DNA of 37,250 nucleotides. Origin: JBAXBF01 sp034429745. Lineage in GTDB: Bacteria > Chloroflexota > Anaerolineae > Anaerolineales > DRKV01. This document shows positions 8,724 through 16,397 of the stretch, in pieces. The position numbers were made by a program, and so were the translations under genes. Position 1 is the stretch's first letter; the number at the start of each line of letters is the position of its first letter. Below the pieces are notes generated by a model. That model saw only the letters and a list, made by a program, of their open reading frames with translations, made no database searches and was not told the origin of the DNA. The DNA lies in NCBI GenBank assembly GCA_034429745.1, contig DAOUFY010000093.1:1-37250 (forward strand), written 5' to 3'.

Positions 8724-9125
8724 ATGGAAGTACCAAGACATTGGCGATTAAAAAAGCAACGCTATGCACTCAATGGAGAAACTTGTCCGCATTGTGGCGC
8801 AAAGCTCTTTCCGCCGCGGGATGTGTGCCCGGTATGCAAACAAGAAGCTAAACAGCCATATCAATTCAGCGGACGGGGTAAAGTTTATTCTTTTACAACA
8901 GTAACCAATCCACCGGAAGGCTATGAGCCTTATGCACCATACACAATAGCTTTAGTGAAACTTGAGGAAGGACCTTTAGTAACGGCTCAATTGACAGATG
9001 TAAACCATGAAGAAGTGAAGATTGACATGCCGGTTGAGATGGTTACACGTCGTTTGCGCTCCGATGATGATGAGCGCGGAATACTAATATATGGGTATAA
9101 GTTTAGACCGGCAGTAAATGCTTAA
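8724..9125 (+). CDS. Zn-ribbon/OB-fold (DUF35) acyl-CoA-associated protein
   Basis: The 133-residue protein has an N-terminal rubredoxin-like zinc ribbon with Cys21, Cys24, Cys35 and Cys38 (CPHC and CPVC), followed by an OB-fold from about residue 48 (GRGKVYSFTTV, then YTIALVKLEEGPLVTAQLTD). This is the DUF35 family. Its members usually sit beside a thiolase or HMG-CoA synthase and hold the two enzymes together, or accompany lipid-transfer and polyketide enzymes. No such gene is adjacent here: the left neighbour is divergent smc and a hairpin follows the stop. It is therefore an orphan whose partner must be elsewhere. GGGAG at 8712-8716, seven bases before the ATG, supports the start. Family assignment is firm; the partner and pathway are unknown. 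Confidence 0.85.
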   Translation: MEVPRHWRLKKQRYALNGETCPHCGAKLFPPRDVCPVCKQEAKQPYQFSGRGKVYSFTTVTNPPEGYEPYAPYTIALVKLEEGPLVTAQLTDVNHEEVKIDMPVEMVTRRLRSDDDERGILIYGYKFRPAVNA

Positions 9126-9140
9126 AACAAATTCACAAAG

Positions 9141-9180
9141 ACAGCGCTCTATTCAACTACTGGATAGGGCGCTGTGTTTA
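9141..9180 (+). terminator. Hairpin terminator after the DUF35 gene
   Basis: ACAGCGCTCTAT (9141-9152) pairs with ATAGGGCGCTGT (9164-9175), giving a 12-bp stem with one G-U pair and an 11-base loop, followed by a short T-rich tail (GTTTA). It lies 15 bases after the stop of the DUF35 gene. The T-tract is weak, so termination may be partial. Confidence 0.65.
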
Positions 9181-9182
9181 AT

Positions 9183-9800
9183 AAATTAATATCGCGCTTG
9201 CAGGATATCAGCTTGAATCTACCGAATTAAATAAACGATTTGGTGCTGTTCGGTTAGTCTTTTTAATTAATCAAGCTCCCCGGATGAAGTATAAGCGGCC
9301 CAGATTTCCTAATGTTCTTATAGAATCCGACAGTATTACTTCGGCGAGATAGAATGGATGAACTCAGATTTTAGCTCGGTTCCAAACCAACAACGCAGGT
9401 CTTTAATAAATTCAAGCTGGAATTCAACCGTAGGAATTATTATTCAAAATCAACCTTATGCTGTAAAGCATCTACAATAAGAGATTGGACATCATTTTTC
9501 AATGCCTGCTCCAGTGAAGAAAGATGACGTTCAGCATTAACCGCTGACCATCATAGACAAGTAGCTTCTATCTGATTTCCAATTCTGAAACGGTAATCAT
9601 TTTTACTTCTTTTTTGCATTAGTGCTGAAAGGTAAGCACTTCATGGTTATTCGCTGCCTGATATAATAATTACAAGTATAAGTAAAAGCCAAGGGAATGA
9701 ATAATGTTTTACAGTTCTAGCACCATTCTTCACTTAAATAGAAAATTAGCATGGTTTCCCCTTTAATAAATGATGTATCTTATTAGTTTTAAGCTTATTA
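9183..9800. other. Gene-poor stretch with decayed coding remnants
   Basis: No intact gene is visible. A plus-strand frame without a usable start codon runs to a TAG at about 9349-9351, and fragments of coding-like sequence lie on the minus strand at 9336-9600 (separate entry). TATAAT at 9662-9667 has only a weak TTCATG as -35. A short hairpin (GTGCT/AGCAC) lies near 9622-9639. I see no terminal inverted repeats, transposase motifs or RNA gene. Confidence 0.5.
9336..9600 (-). pseudogene. Decayed small gene, unrecognised
   Basis: Reading leftward from the ATG at 9600 gives MITVSELEIR, then an in-frame TAG, then KLLVYDGQRL. A frame change follows into AERHLSSLEQALKNDVQSL and on to DALQHKVDFE, ending in TAA at 9442-9440. 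A further shift gives a coding-like stretch containing EFQLEFIKDLRCWFGTELKS, ending at about 9336. The pieces look like helical protein sequence interrupted by one stop and at least two frameshifts. I do not recognise the family. Chance open frames in this AT-rich DNA are the main alternative. Confidence 0.3.
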
Positions 9801-10637
9801 TTACTTAATTGCGCCTGCAGTTAATCCTTCAACAAAACTACGGCCAACAAGGCTAAAGAGGAACAGAACAGGTAAAGTGGCAATAGTCGCTCCTGCAAGT
9901 AGCAATCCCCAATCGACCTGATATTGTCCGACAATTCCAGCTAGTCCAACAGGAATTGTCCGGAAAGCCTCCCCAGAAATTAGGACTGAGGCAAACATAT
10001 ACTCTGTCCATGATGAAATAAATGAATAGATTGCGATACTGGATATTCCGGGTGTGGTTAGAGGTAAAATGATCCTAAACATGGTTTGCAAGTGATTAGC
10101 CCCATCCAGATAAGCAGCATCTTCAAGTTCAAAAGGGATGCTTTTAAAAAATGCTTGCAGCATCCATACTCCAAATGGAGCAGTGAAAGTTACGTTGACA
10201 ATTATCAATGCCCAGGGGGTATCAATGATTTTAGGCCGTATTGAACTTAGCATTAAGTAAAGTGGAATTAATAATAAAATACTTGGAAATTCGTAGGCTG
10301 ATAAAAGCATTTTAGAGATTAAATTTCTGCCTGGGAATTTAAGACGGTAAATTGAATATGCAGCCGTGGTCGCCAAGATAACTGTGAATACCATAGTAAG
10401 GACGGCTACAAAAGTACTATTTAATAGATACCTCGGGTAATTGGATGCGGCAAAGAGGTCATTATAATGCTTTAATGTAAAGGATTGAGGGAAAAAGGTA
10501 ATATCACGTGAAATAATTTCCTGATTTGTTTTTACTGATGAAGTAAATATCCAGTAAAAAGGAGCAACAATGATTAATACAAGAAGTATTACTATAAAAT
10601 ATGTGCTAAAAATTCGCCAGAAGCTCTTTAATGTCAT
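9801..10637 (-). CDS. Carbohydrate ABC transporter permease (MalG type)
   Basis: This is the second inner-membrane subunit of a sugar importer of the CUT1 class. The 278-residue protein has about six membrane segments. The first is at residues 13-33, and the LRR-like periplasmic entry FPQSFTLKHYNDL is typical of MalG/UgpE homologues. The EAA loop reads ELEDAAYLDGANHLQTMFRI and continues to LPLTTPGI; it docks on the ATPase. It ends the operon, starting seven bases after the stop of the partner permease. No ATP-binding gene follows, so the transporter must borrow a MsiK/MalK-like ATPase encoded elsewhere. The substrate cannot be read from the sequence. Confidence 0.93.
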   Translation of the reverse strand: MTLKSFWRIFSTYFIVILLVLIIVAPFYWIFTSSVKTNQEIISRDITFFPQSFTLKHYNDLFAASNYPRYLLNSTFVAVLTMVFTVILATTAAYSIYRLKFPGRNLISKMLLSAYEFPSILLLIPLYLMLSSIRPKIIDTPWALIIVNVTFTAPFGVWMLQAFFKSIPFELEDAAYLDGANHLQTMFRIILPLTTPGISSIAIYSFISSWTEYMFASVLISGEAFRTIPVGLAGIVGQYQVDWGLLLAGATIATLPVLFLFSLVGRSFVEGLTAGAIK

Positions 10638-10644
10638 ATTGCAC

Positions 10645-11565
10645 CTATTCGTTTGTTTCTTCCTGTTTATTTATTCGATTGTACAAGGCTACAAATAGTA
10701 GTAAGATAATACCCATAATGATGGAAGCCGCTGAGGCTCTACTTAAACGATATCCCTTGAAAGCCATATTATAGATATAAACAGGAAGAGTCATGGTCGC
10801 GTTCGAAGGTCCTCCACCTGTTGACAACCAGATAATATCAAAAACATTGATAGACCAAAGAGTGCCGATTAACCCCAATACATAAAGCACAGGGCTTAGC
10901 AAAGGAAGAGTAATGTTTTTAAATCGCTGCCAAGCGGTGGCGCCATCTACTGATGCGGCTTCATAAAGCTCTTCAGGGATGCCTTCCATTCCTGCAAGGA
11001 GAATAACTGTCATTAGAGGAAACCAGCGCCAAGAATTAATTAGAATGACTGTAATAAATGCAGAATTCCCGGTGGAGAAAAATCCAACAGGAGAATTTAT
11101 AATTCCCAAGGTCATTAATAGATAATTAACGATACCACCCGAAGTTCCCAGCATCCATCGCCAGATGATAACAACAACTACAGTAGGAACGATCCACGAC
11201 AATATAATCCAAACCCTTGCCAAAGAACGCAGACGAAATTTTTGCATCAAGATTACTGCACTGAGAAAAGCAGCTAAAGTTTGGATAATAGCATTGGCAA
11301 ACACCCAAATAAGGCTTCGTCCAAGCGATTTCCAAAAATTTTGATCAGTCAAGATCACTCGGTAATTATCTAAGCCAATGTAAGTACCTTTTGATCCAAT
11401 CATGCCCACATCTTGAAAACTTAGATTAATGGCTGAAATAAAAGGAATGAAGATAGTAAACACCATCCATGCTATGATAGGCAAGACCAGTAATATACCC
11501 AGTGTGCTCTCTTTGCGCCTTGCCTTAGTTCCAAAATAAATTGTTGTAAATTTTGAATTTCGCAT
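10645..11565 (-). CDS. Carbohydrate ABC transporter permease (MalF/UgpA type)
   Basis: The first membrane subunit of the same CUT1 importer. The 306-residue protein begins with a basic cytoplasmic segment (GTKARRKES). A first membrane helix rich in Leu, Val and Ile follows, then NLSFQDVG and YIGLDNYRVILTDQNFWKSL, a signature of MalF/UgpA permeases. About six helices follow. The EAA loop is EELYEAASVDGATAWQRFKN, followed by ITLPLLSPV. Its start lies 77 bases after the binding-protein gene, across a hairpin that may lower permease expression relative to the binding protein. It ends seven bases before the MalG-type partner. Confidence 0.93.
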   Translation of the reverse strand: MRNSKFTTIYFGTKARRKESTLGILLVLPIIAWMVFTIFIPFISAINLSFQDVGMIGSKGTYIGLDNYRVILTDQNFWKSLGRSLIWVFANAIIQTLAAFLSAVILMQKFRLRSLARVWIILSWIVPTVVVVIIWRWMLGTSGGIVNYLLMTLGIINSPVGFFSTGNSAFITVILINSWRWFPLMTVILLAGMEGIPEELYEAASVDGATAWQRFKNITLPLLSPVLYVLGLIGTLWSINVFDIIWLSTGGGPSNATMTLPVYIYNMAFKGYRLSRASAASIIMGIILLLFVALYNRINKQEETNE

Positions 11566-11589
11566 ATTGAAAAGTCTTTTTATAATTCA

Positions 11590-11628
11590 GGGAGCTGGCT
11601 GAAGCAGTCATGTCAGCTCCAGCCAGCC
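11590..11628 (-). promoter_or_regulatory. Intergenic hairpin between binding-protein and permease genes
   Basis: GGAGCTG (11591-11597) can pair with CAGCTCC (11614-11620). Alternatively GCTGGCT (11594-11600) can pair with AGCCAGC (11621-11627). The two 7-bp stems share bases, so they exclude each other. There is no T-run after it in the direction of transcription, so it is more likely an mRNA-stabilising or partly attenuating element than a full terminator. A hairpin here is common in binding-protein operons, where the binding protein is needed in excess. Confidence 0.5.
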
Positions 11629-11642
11629 TTGAAAATATTAAT

Positions 11643-12968
11643 TTATTTTTTGATACTTTCTTCCATCAATTTCTGACCTTCCGCAACGGCTTGGGCTGCA
11701 GGTTCCTTATCAATTAATACTTTTTGTAGTGTTTGCGCGATAAGGTTCTGGGCGGAAATTTGAGAAATGCTTTGGAAAGTATTACCATTTGTGAAACCAA
11801 ATAACATGCCATTCTTTGAATTTTCAATCATCGTTTCGATTTGGCTCTTGTATTTGACTACGGTTTTATCAGACCAGAAGGTTGTTGAGGTTGCACCATC
11901 CTCTGTTACAGGCAAGTAGAGACCTGGTTCCATTGTTAAGAAACGACCGTAATTTGTCGGTTCAAGAAGAAAACTAATGAATTTATAAATCGCCTCTTGC
12001 TTTGCTGGGTCATTGGTTAAGACCATTGCGGCGTTTGCATAGGCAATGGTGTTGGATTGCGATTGATTAGAATTATGAGGAATTGCGGCTACACCAAGAT
12101 CACTGGCATCGCTGCCGGATTGAGAATCCCAAGTAGAGATGACGGTAAATTGCAGTGTCATAGCACAGGTTTTGCTTGCCAGACAAGCTTCAGCTTCACC
12201 CCATGCCCACCCGGTAGAATCTGGAGGAGAGTACTTGAAGAGTTTGTTGTAGAATTCAAAGGCCTCTACTGTTTGAGGATTATTGAAGCGAAGCGATCCA
12301 TCTTTATTATAAATTTCTTCAGCACCATTGTTGACCATAAAGTCATAAGCTACCTGGTCGGTGTAGAGATTTTTATTACCAGGTAATCCAATGCCATATT
12401 GGGTTCCACTGGTAAGTTTCTCGGCTGCAGCCAACCATTCGTCCCATGTAGTAGGCACTGTAACGCCGGCTTTTTCAAAAGCGCTTTTGCTGTACCAGAG
12501 ATTATGAGACATGTTCCACATGGGAATTGCCCATATGTGTCCATCATATTTATAAGGAGCAACAGCAAAAGAATAAAACTTATGTGCAGCATCCATTTTT
12601 TCTACAAAATCTTCAACAGGTTGAACTGCACCAGTAGCACGCATTACGGGGGTAAAATCAGGAATGGCAAAGAGAATATCGGGACCATTACCTGCTGCAA
12701 CGGCTGCAGGTGCCTTAGTATAGATATCTCCCCAACTCTGCGGTTCCTGTTTTACGATGATGTCTGCATTGGCTTTGTTGAATTCGTCGATTAGCTCTTG
12801 AATACGGGCAACTCGATACGCCGGTTGCTCCATGTGCCAAATCATAATGGTAATGGGTTCTTTGCTAGCTGGTGCTTGAGTTGCTGAAGGTGTTGCTTGC
12901 CCACAGGCTGCTAAAACGAAAGAAAGCAGCATAACTATGGCATATATTTTAAAAACATTTGTTTTCAT
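11643..12968 (-). CDS. Sugar-binding lipoprotein of an ABC importer
   Basis: This is an extracytoplasmic solute-binding protein of family 1 (MalE-like) that captures a carbohydrate and hands it to the two permeases that follow. The 441-residue precursor has a lipoprotein signal with a lipobox ending at Cys22 (SFVLAAC), then a low-complexity Thr/Ser/Ala/Pro linker. The mature domain contains ITIMIWHMEQPAYRVARIQE, EFNKANADIIV, the typical YTKAPAAVAAGNGPDI and TTWDEWLAAAEKL. AAGGAG with good spacing precedes the ATG. It lies downstream of the GATase1-like gene across an 88-base gap. The class is clear; the ligand is unknown. Confidence 0.95.
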   Translation of the reverse strand: MKTNVFKIYAIVMLLSFVLAACGQATPSATQAPASKEPITIMIWHMEQPAYRVARIQELIDEFNKANADIIVKQEPQSWGDIYTKAPAAVAAGNGPDILFAIPDFTPVMRATGAVQPVEDFVEKMDAAHKFYSFAVAPYKYDGHIWAIPMWNMSHNLWYSKSAFEKAGVTVPTTWDEWLAAAEKLTSGTQYGIGLPGNKNLYTDQVAYDFMVNNGAEEIYNKDGSLRFNNPQTVEAFEFYNKLFKYSPPDSTGWAWGEAEACLASKTCAMTLQFTVISTWDSQSGSDASDLGVAAIPHNSNQSQSNTIAYANAAMVLTNDPAKQEAIYKFISFLLEPTNYGRFLTMEPGLYLPVTEDGATSTTFWSDKTVVKYKSQIETMIENSKNGMLFGFTNGNTFQSISQISAQNLIAQTLQKVLIDKEPAAQAVAEGQKLMEESIKK

Positions 12969-13056
12969 ACCTTTCTTCTCCTTTTAGATTATTATATTGG
13001 CATCAAAAAAATGTATTCCATGAATGACTAATTTTTCATGTTACCTCCTTAGTGGA

Positions 13057-13821
13057 TTACATTTGCTTACTCAACCAACGCACAGCTTGATTCCAAAATT
13101 GGGCGAAGTATTGCCAACGAACAAAATCACTTCCCCAGTGTGGAGCAGCATCCGAAGTTATTGCTATAATTCTTCCTTTTCCCACTTCGCTGCATGCAAG
13201 GAAAGGATCGTCTTCATCTCCGATTACCCCAAGTAGATCAGCATTGGGTCGTGCCTTGGTTTGGTTGTACCCCATGAATATTGGAAATTCATTTAAAGGC
13301 AATCCTTGAAGGATTGGATGAGATGGATTAAGGAAGCGAGGCTGTACTCCTTCAGGTGTTTCAACACGATCGTCAGGAAGTGGAAGGATTTCGACAGGCA
13401 ATATTTTTGCCAAGGCTGAGTTGTACCAGCGTCCCTGTCCGTTATGTCCTTGGTAAGTAAAATAACCACCTATATAAGCCAGTCCGCCACCATTTTCAAT
13501 GTATTTAACAATTTCCTTTACCCGATTAGGGCCCATAGGAATAGCATTTCGCCGGTCTCCAGGGTACAGGATCACAGAATCCTGCCCTATGTCGCTTAAG
13601 ATAAGAACATCATATTCAGCAAATTTTTCAGCTGTCTCAGGTAGATTATAAAAAGCCTCATGAGAGAGCATGCGTGTAACCTGATTCCCCCCTGATTCAA
13701 GGGCGCTTTTTAAGGATTTACCTGCATCCCAAATTTGATCCATCAGTGGGTACACTTCCGTTCCTTCTAGTCCTAAAACAGCCATGATCGCAGAGTCACC
13801 GACATATAGTATTTTGCTCAT
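13057..13821 (-). CDS. GATase1-like protein (DUF1355 family), sugar operon
   Basis: The 254-residue protein looks like the glutamine-amidotransferase-like fold of Pfam GATase1_like (PF07090). Recognisable parts are the N-terminal ILYVGDSAIMA, the central YDVLILSDIGQDSVILYPGD, KEIVKYIENGGGLAYIGGYF at the place of the nucleophile elbow, and a C-terminal GKGRIIAITSDAAPHW. The elbow (AYIGGYFTYQG) has no Cys, so it should not work as an amidotransferase. Relatives are often found in sugar ABC operons of unknown function. It starts three bases after the ROK kinase stop, so the two are almost certainly co-transcribed. A role in sugar processing or sensing is inference only. Confidence 0.75.
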   Translation of the reverse strand: MSKILYVGDSAIMAVLGLEGTEVYPLMDQIWDAGKSLKSALESGGNQVTRMLSHEAFYNLPETAEKFAEYDVLILSDIGQDSVILYPGDRRNAIPMGPNRVKEIVKYIENGGGLAYIGGYFTYQGHNGQGRWYNSALAKILPVEILPLPDDRVETPEGVQPRFLNPSHPILQGLPLNEFPIFMGYNQTKARPNADLLGVIGDEDDPFLACSEVGKGRIIAITSDAAPHWGSDFVRWQYFAQFWNQAVRWLSKQM

Positions 13822-13824
13822 AGT

Positions 13825-14787
13825 CTATCCTTTATATAAGTTTTGCCAAACTAAGCAAGCCGCACCGATTACGCCTGAATCTGCATTCAGTCCAGCCGAG
13901 AGTATCTGAACAGCTTGAGCATTTGATGGTAACGATCGTTTCTTAGCTACATTTCGAACATGAGCCAATAAGAGCTCACCTGCCAGACCAACACCTCCGC
14001 CAATTATGATTCTGTCTGGATTATTGATATCAATATAATACGCTAGTGCAATACCTAACCACCTCCCTGATATTTCCAAACATTGTAGAGCCAAGGCATC
14101 ACCGTGCCGGGCAGCTTCAACAACAGCCGAAGCCGTGATCTGTTCTGGGGGTAGAGATTTTAGCGTGCTGGTGGGATAATCGCTGAGCAGCTTCGTTGCT
14201 AATCGAGCAATTGCCGGCCCGCTGGCAAGGGTTTCAAGACAACCTCTCTTGCCACAACCACAGATATCACCATCTTCAACTAAAACAAGATGTCCAAGAT
14301 CGCTTGCACCTTCAGAGACACCATGATATAGTTTTCCCCCAAGGATCATACCGCCACCAATCCCTGTACCTACCGTAACATAAAGTAAGTCTTTGCTGCC
14401 TTTTCCGGCACCAAAAAACATCTCTCCAACAGCGGCTGCATTTGTGTCTTTATCTATCCAGATTTTATTTTCCCAGCCAGATGTTATTTTTTTCAGTAAG
14501 CCTTCTTTCAGGTGAACGTTATGCCAGTGTAAATTTGAAGCATTGATCACAATTCCATGTTGGCTATCAGTAGTCCCAGCAGCACCAATTCCAATTCCCA
14601 CTATATTAGAAGAGTCTAATAAAAGAAATTCGTTGATTTTTGCGGACATTCTATTAATTACTGCTTCGGAGCCCTCTTCAGCATGAGTTTGTTCAAGAGC
14701 CTGCTTAATTACTTTTCCATTCTGATCTACTAGGGCGTATGAGATTTTACTTCCGCCCAAATCTACTCCAAGAGCAAATTGGTTCAT
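13825..14787 (-). CDS. ROK-family sugar kinase
   Basis: This is a cytoplasmic kinase that probably phosphorylates the sugar imported by the neighbouring transporter. The 320-residue protein has the phosphate-binding DLGGSK motif at residues 9-14 and the catalytic Asp near 114 (DKDTNAAAVGE). It also has the glycine-rich VTVGTGIGGG and the ROK zinc site formed by His166 and the cysteines of CGCGKRGC (176, 178, 183), followed by LE. The absence of an N-terminal DNA-binding domain makes it a kinase, not a repressor. Relatives include glucokinases, fructokinases and N-acetylmannosamine or N-acetylglucosamine kinases; sequence alone does not choose. It starts 19 bases after the SIS gene. Confidence 0.92.
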   Translation of the reverse strand: MNQFALGVDLGGSKISYALVDQNGKVIKQALEQTHAEEGSEAVINRMSAKINEFLLLDSSNIVGIGIGAAGTTDSQHGIVINASNLHWHNVHLKEGLLKKITSGWENKIWIDKDTNAAAVGEMFFGAGKGSKDLLYVTVGTGIGGGMILGGKLYHGVSEGASDLGHLVLVEDGDICGCGKRGCLETLASGPAIARLATKLLSDYPTSTLKSLPPEQITASAVVEAARHGDALALQCLEISGRWLGIALAYYIDINNPDRIIIGGGVGLAGELLLAHVRNVAKKRSLPSNAQAVQILSAGLNADSGVIGAACLVWQNLYKG

Positions 14788-14806
14788 AAACTTACCTTTT
14801 CCAATA

Positions 14807-15553
14807 TTACAGATGTGGGTTACGAGCTTTAGCTTGTGTTAAATATTTCTGATTATGCTCAGCTGCCCCGGGCATATTTGAACTAATGTAGATAGGTGGC
14901 TTTTTCCCTGCAGCATCCATTCTACAAATTGCTTCGGTCAAAATGGCATTCAAGATAAAAGCACCAACAATGGTTGAAGCTGGACCGGTGAAGAGACCAG
15001 TTTTGCCGACTTCGAGCACCGCATCTCCGGCTTGAATCTGATTATCAACCACAATATCGACGATCTCATTCAAACGTTTTCCCACTGAGCTTAAAGGAGC
15101 AACTTGGGCATAAGAAAGTGCCAGGACACCAACTACTTGCATGCCAATCTTTTTTGCTTCTAGAGCCATTTCTACTGGTACTGCATTTACTCCGCTGTTA
15201 GAAAAGATGATCATGATGTCGTTTGCATCCGTTTGATAGTGAGATAGTATTGCAGCTGCCAAACCAGGCATGCGTTCTAATTTGCCGGAATTAATTGCAC
15301 TTTCATGCAACATGAGACTGCTGATCAATATAGGAATAACCGGTACCAGACCACCTGCACGAAAATGACCTTCCTCTGCTAATAGATGGGAATGTCCCGT
15401 TCCAAAAAGGTATATGGCTCCACCTTGATCAACAGTTTTTACCACTACATCAGCGGCCTTACTGATAGATTCAGCTTGAGTATTGATGACTTGATCGAGT
15501 ATAGAACTAACTTTTGAATAGTATTTTCGCGCCGCTATTAGCTCATTTGACAT
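14807..15553 (-). CDS. SIS-domain protein (UPF0309 / sugar isomerase-type)
   Basis: A sugar-phosphate-binding SIS domain protein of 248 residues. It shows YLFGTGHSHLLAEEGHFRAGG near the front, IIFSNSGVNAVPVEMALEAK as the phosphate-binding SIS loop, VVGVLALSYA, and a C-terminal segment conserved in the UPF0309 group (GAFILNAILTEA, PPIYISSNMPG). The group is predicted to isomerise or cleave phosphosugars, but I know of no firm assignment. An upstream in-frame ATG exists at 15646 inside the regulator gene. I chose 15553 because GGAGGT at 15565-15560 is spaced six bases from it and MSNELIAARKYY is a natural start. Position between regulator and ROK kinase suggests it acts on the kinase product or substrate. 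Confidence 0.88.
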   Translation of the reverse strand: MSNELIAARKYYSKVSSILDQVINTQAESISKAADVVVKTVDQGGAIYLFGTGHSHLLAEEGHFRAGGLVPVIPILISSLMLHESAINSGKLERMPGLAAAILSHYQTDANDIMIIFSNSGVNAVPVEMALEAKKIGMQVVGVLALSYAQVAPLSSVGKRLNEIVDIVVDNQIQAGDAVLEVGKTGLFTGPASTIVGAFILNAILTEAICRMDAAGKKPPIYISSNMPGAAEHNQKYLTQAKARNPHL

Positions 15554-15584
15554 TGGTTTACCTCCATAGAATAATTTTTTAGAC

Positions 15585-16310
15585 TTAACGTAAAATAATA
15601 GTAAACATGAACTGATCACCGATATAGGTTGAATTGACGTATTCAATCGGCTTATCTTGAGTTGTGAAGGTAACTCTTTCGTTTATTAAAACGGGTGTAT
15701 TGGCACTGATCTCAAGTAAGGTTTGCTCGCGTTGGGTTGGCATACGAGCTTGGAATTGCTGAAGTGCCCAGATAAGGGGGCATTCGTATTCTTCTCTAAG
15801 AACTTGATACAGTGATTCTTTACTAAAATCATGCTTTTCAAGAATCTCTGGGCAATAACTGGAAACAATGTGCGCAGCCTCAAAAGCTACTGGGTTACCA
15901 TCTACTAATCGCAGGCGGTGGAGAAAGACTATTTGAGAACCAATTGGGATCTCTAGTTTATGAGCGACTTCGTACCCTGCGGGTTGCAGCCCCTGACTGA
16001 TTACCCGGCTAGTAGGTGTTCCTCCACGTTGGCGAATTTCTTCACTGAAACTAGTGAGTGCACCTAATTGCTGGTAAATAAGAGGACGGGTAACATAAGT
16101 TCCTTTTCCAGGTTTTGATTCTAGAATATTTTCTTTAACCAATGAAGATATTGCTTGACGGACAGTCATACGACTGACACCTAGAATGCTTGAGAGCTCT
16201 CGTTCTGAGGGGATACGTTGGCCCTTTTTATAATTACCGAGTCGGATATTTTCTAAGATATATTCCCTGATCTGATTGTATAAAGTAATTGAAGAATTAG
16301 AATCAAGCAT
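15585..16310 (-). CDS. GntR/HutC-family transcriptional regulator with UTRA domain
   Basis: This is the likely local repressor of the sugar operon. The 241-residue protein has an N-terminal winged helix (about residues 8-73: YNQIREYILENIRLG, IPSERELSSILGVSRMTVRQ, then KPGKGTYV). A UTRA effector domain follows, starting near QQLGALTSFSEEIRQRGG, with the conserved IPIGSQIVFLHRLRLVDGNP and PIEYVNSTYIGDQF. The HutC subfamily senses small metabolites such as phosphosugars, histidine intermediates or fatty acids. It is the first gene of the operon. Its promoter is a consensus sigma-70 site, and two operator-like repeats lie just downstream of the -10, so autorepression is expected. The effector is unknown. 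Confidence 0.94.
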   Translation of the reverse strand: MLDSNSSITLYNQIREYILENIRLGNYKKGQRIPSERELSSILGVSRMTVRQAISSLVKENILESKPGKGTYVTRPLIYQQLGALTSFSEEIRQRGGTPTSRVISQGLQPAGYEVAHKLEIPIGSQIVFLHRLRLVDGNPVAFEAAHIVSSYCPEILEKHDFSKESLYQVLREEYECPLIWALQQFQARMPTQREQTLLEISANTPVLINERVTFTTQDKPIEYVNSTYIGDQFMFTIILR

Positions 16311-16323
16311 TTTTATTTATCAA

Positions 16324-16347
16324 CTGGTATAGTCTGGTATAGAGCAC
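16324..16347 (-). promoter_or_regulatory. Tandem GntR/HutC-type operator
   Basis: CTGGTATAG occurs twice as a direct repeat (16324-16332 and 16334-16342), starting ten bases apart, one helical turn. Each copy extends into a degenerate dyad resembling the TGGTATAGACCA-type boxes bound by NagR/DasR-like members of the HutC group; the second copy (CTGGTATAGAGCAC) is the closer match. The pair lies just after the -10 of the operon promoter, covering the predicted transcription start, which suits repression by steric block. Confidence 0.6.
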
Positions 16348-16353
16348 AAACTT

Positions 16354-16382
16354 ATTATATAAGAACATAGTATAAATGTCAA
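16354..16382 (-). promoter_or_regulatory. Sigma-70 promoter of the sugar operon
   Basis: On the minus strand TTGACA (16382-16377), a 17-base spacer and TATAAT (16359-16354) give a full consensus promoter. Transcription should start near 16347, about 37 bases before the regulator ATG and on top of the tandem operator. A promoter this strong next to operator repeats implies tight repression. Confidence 0.88.
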
Positions 16383-16397
16383 GTAGTAAATTGATGC

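Noticed and set aside
9141..9800. Mobile element in the gene-poor stretch
   Set aside because: No terminal inverted repeats, target duplications or transposase motifs were found.
15554..15646. Longer SIS protein starting at 15646
   Set aside because: It would run inside the regulator gene. GGAGGT is correctly spaced before ATG at 15553, and the family start fits there.
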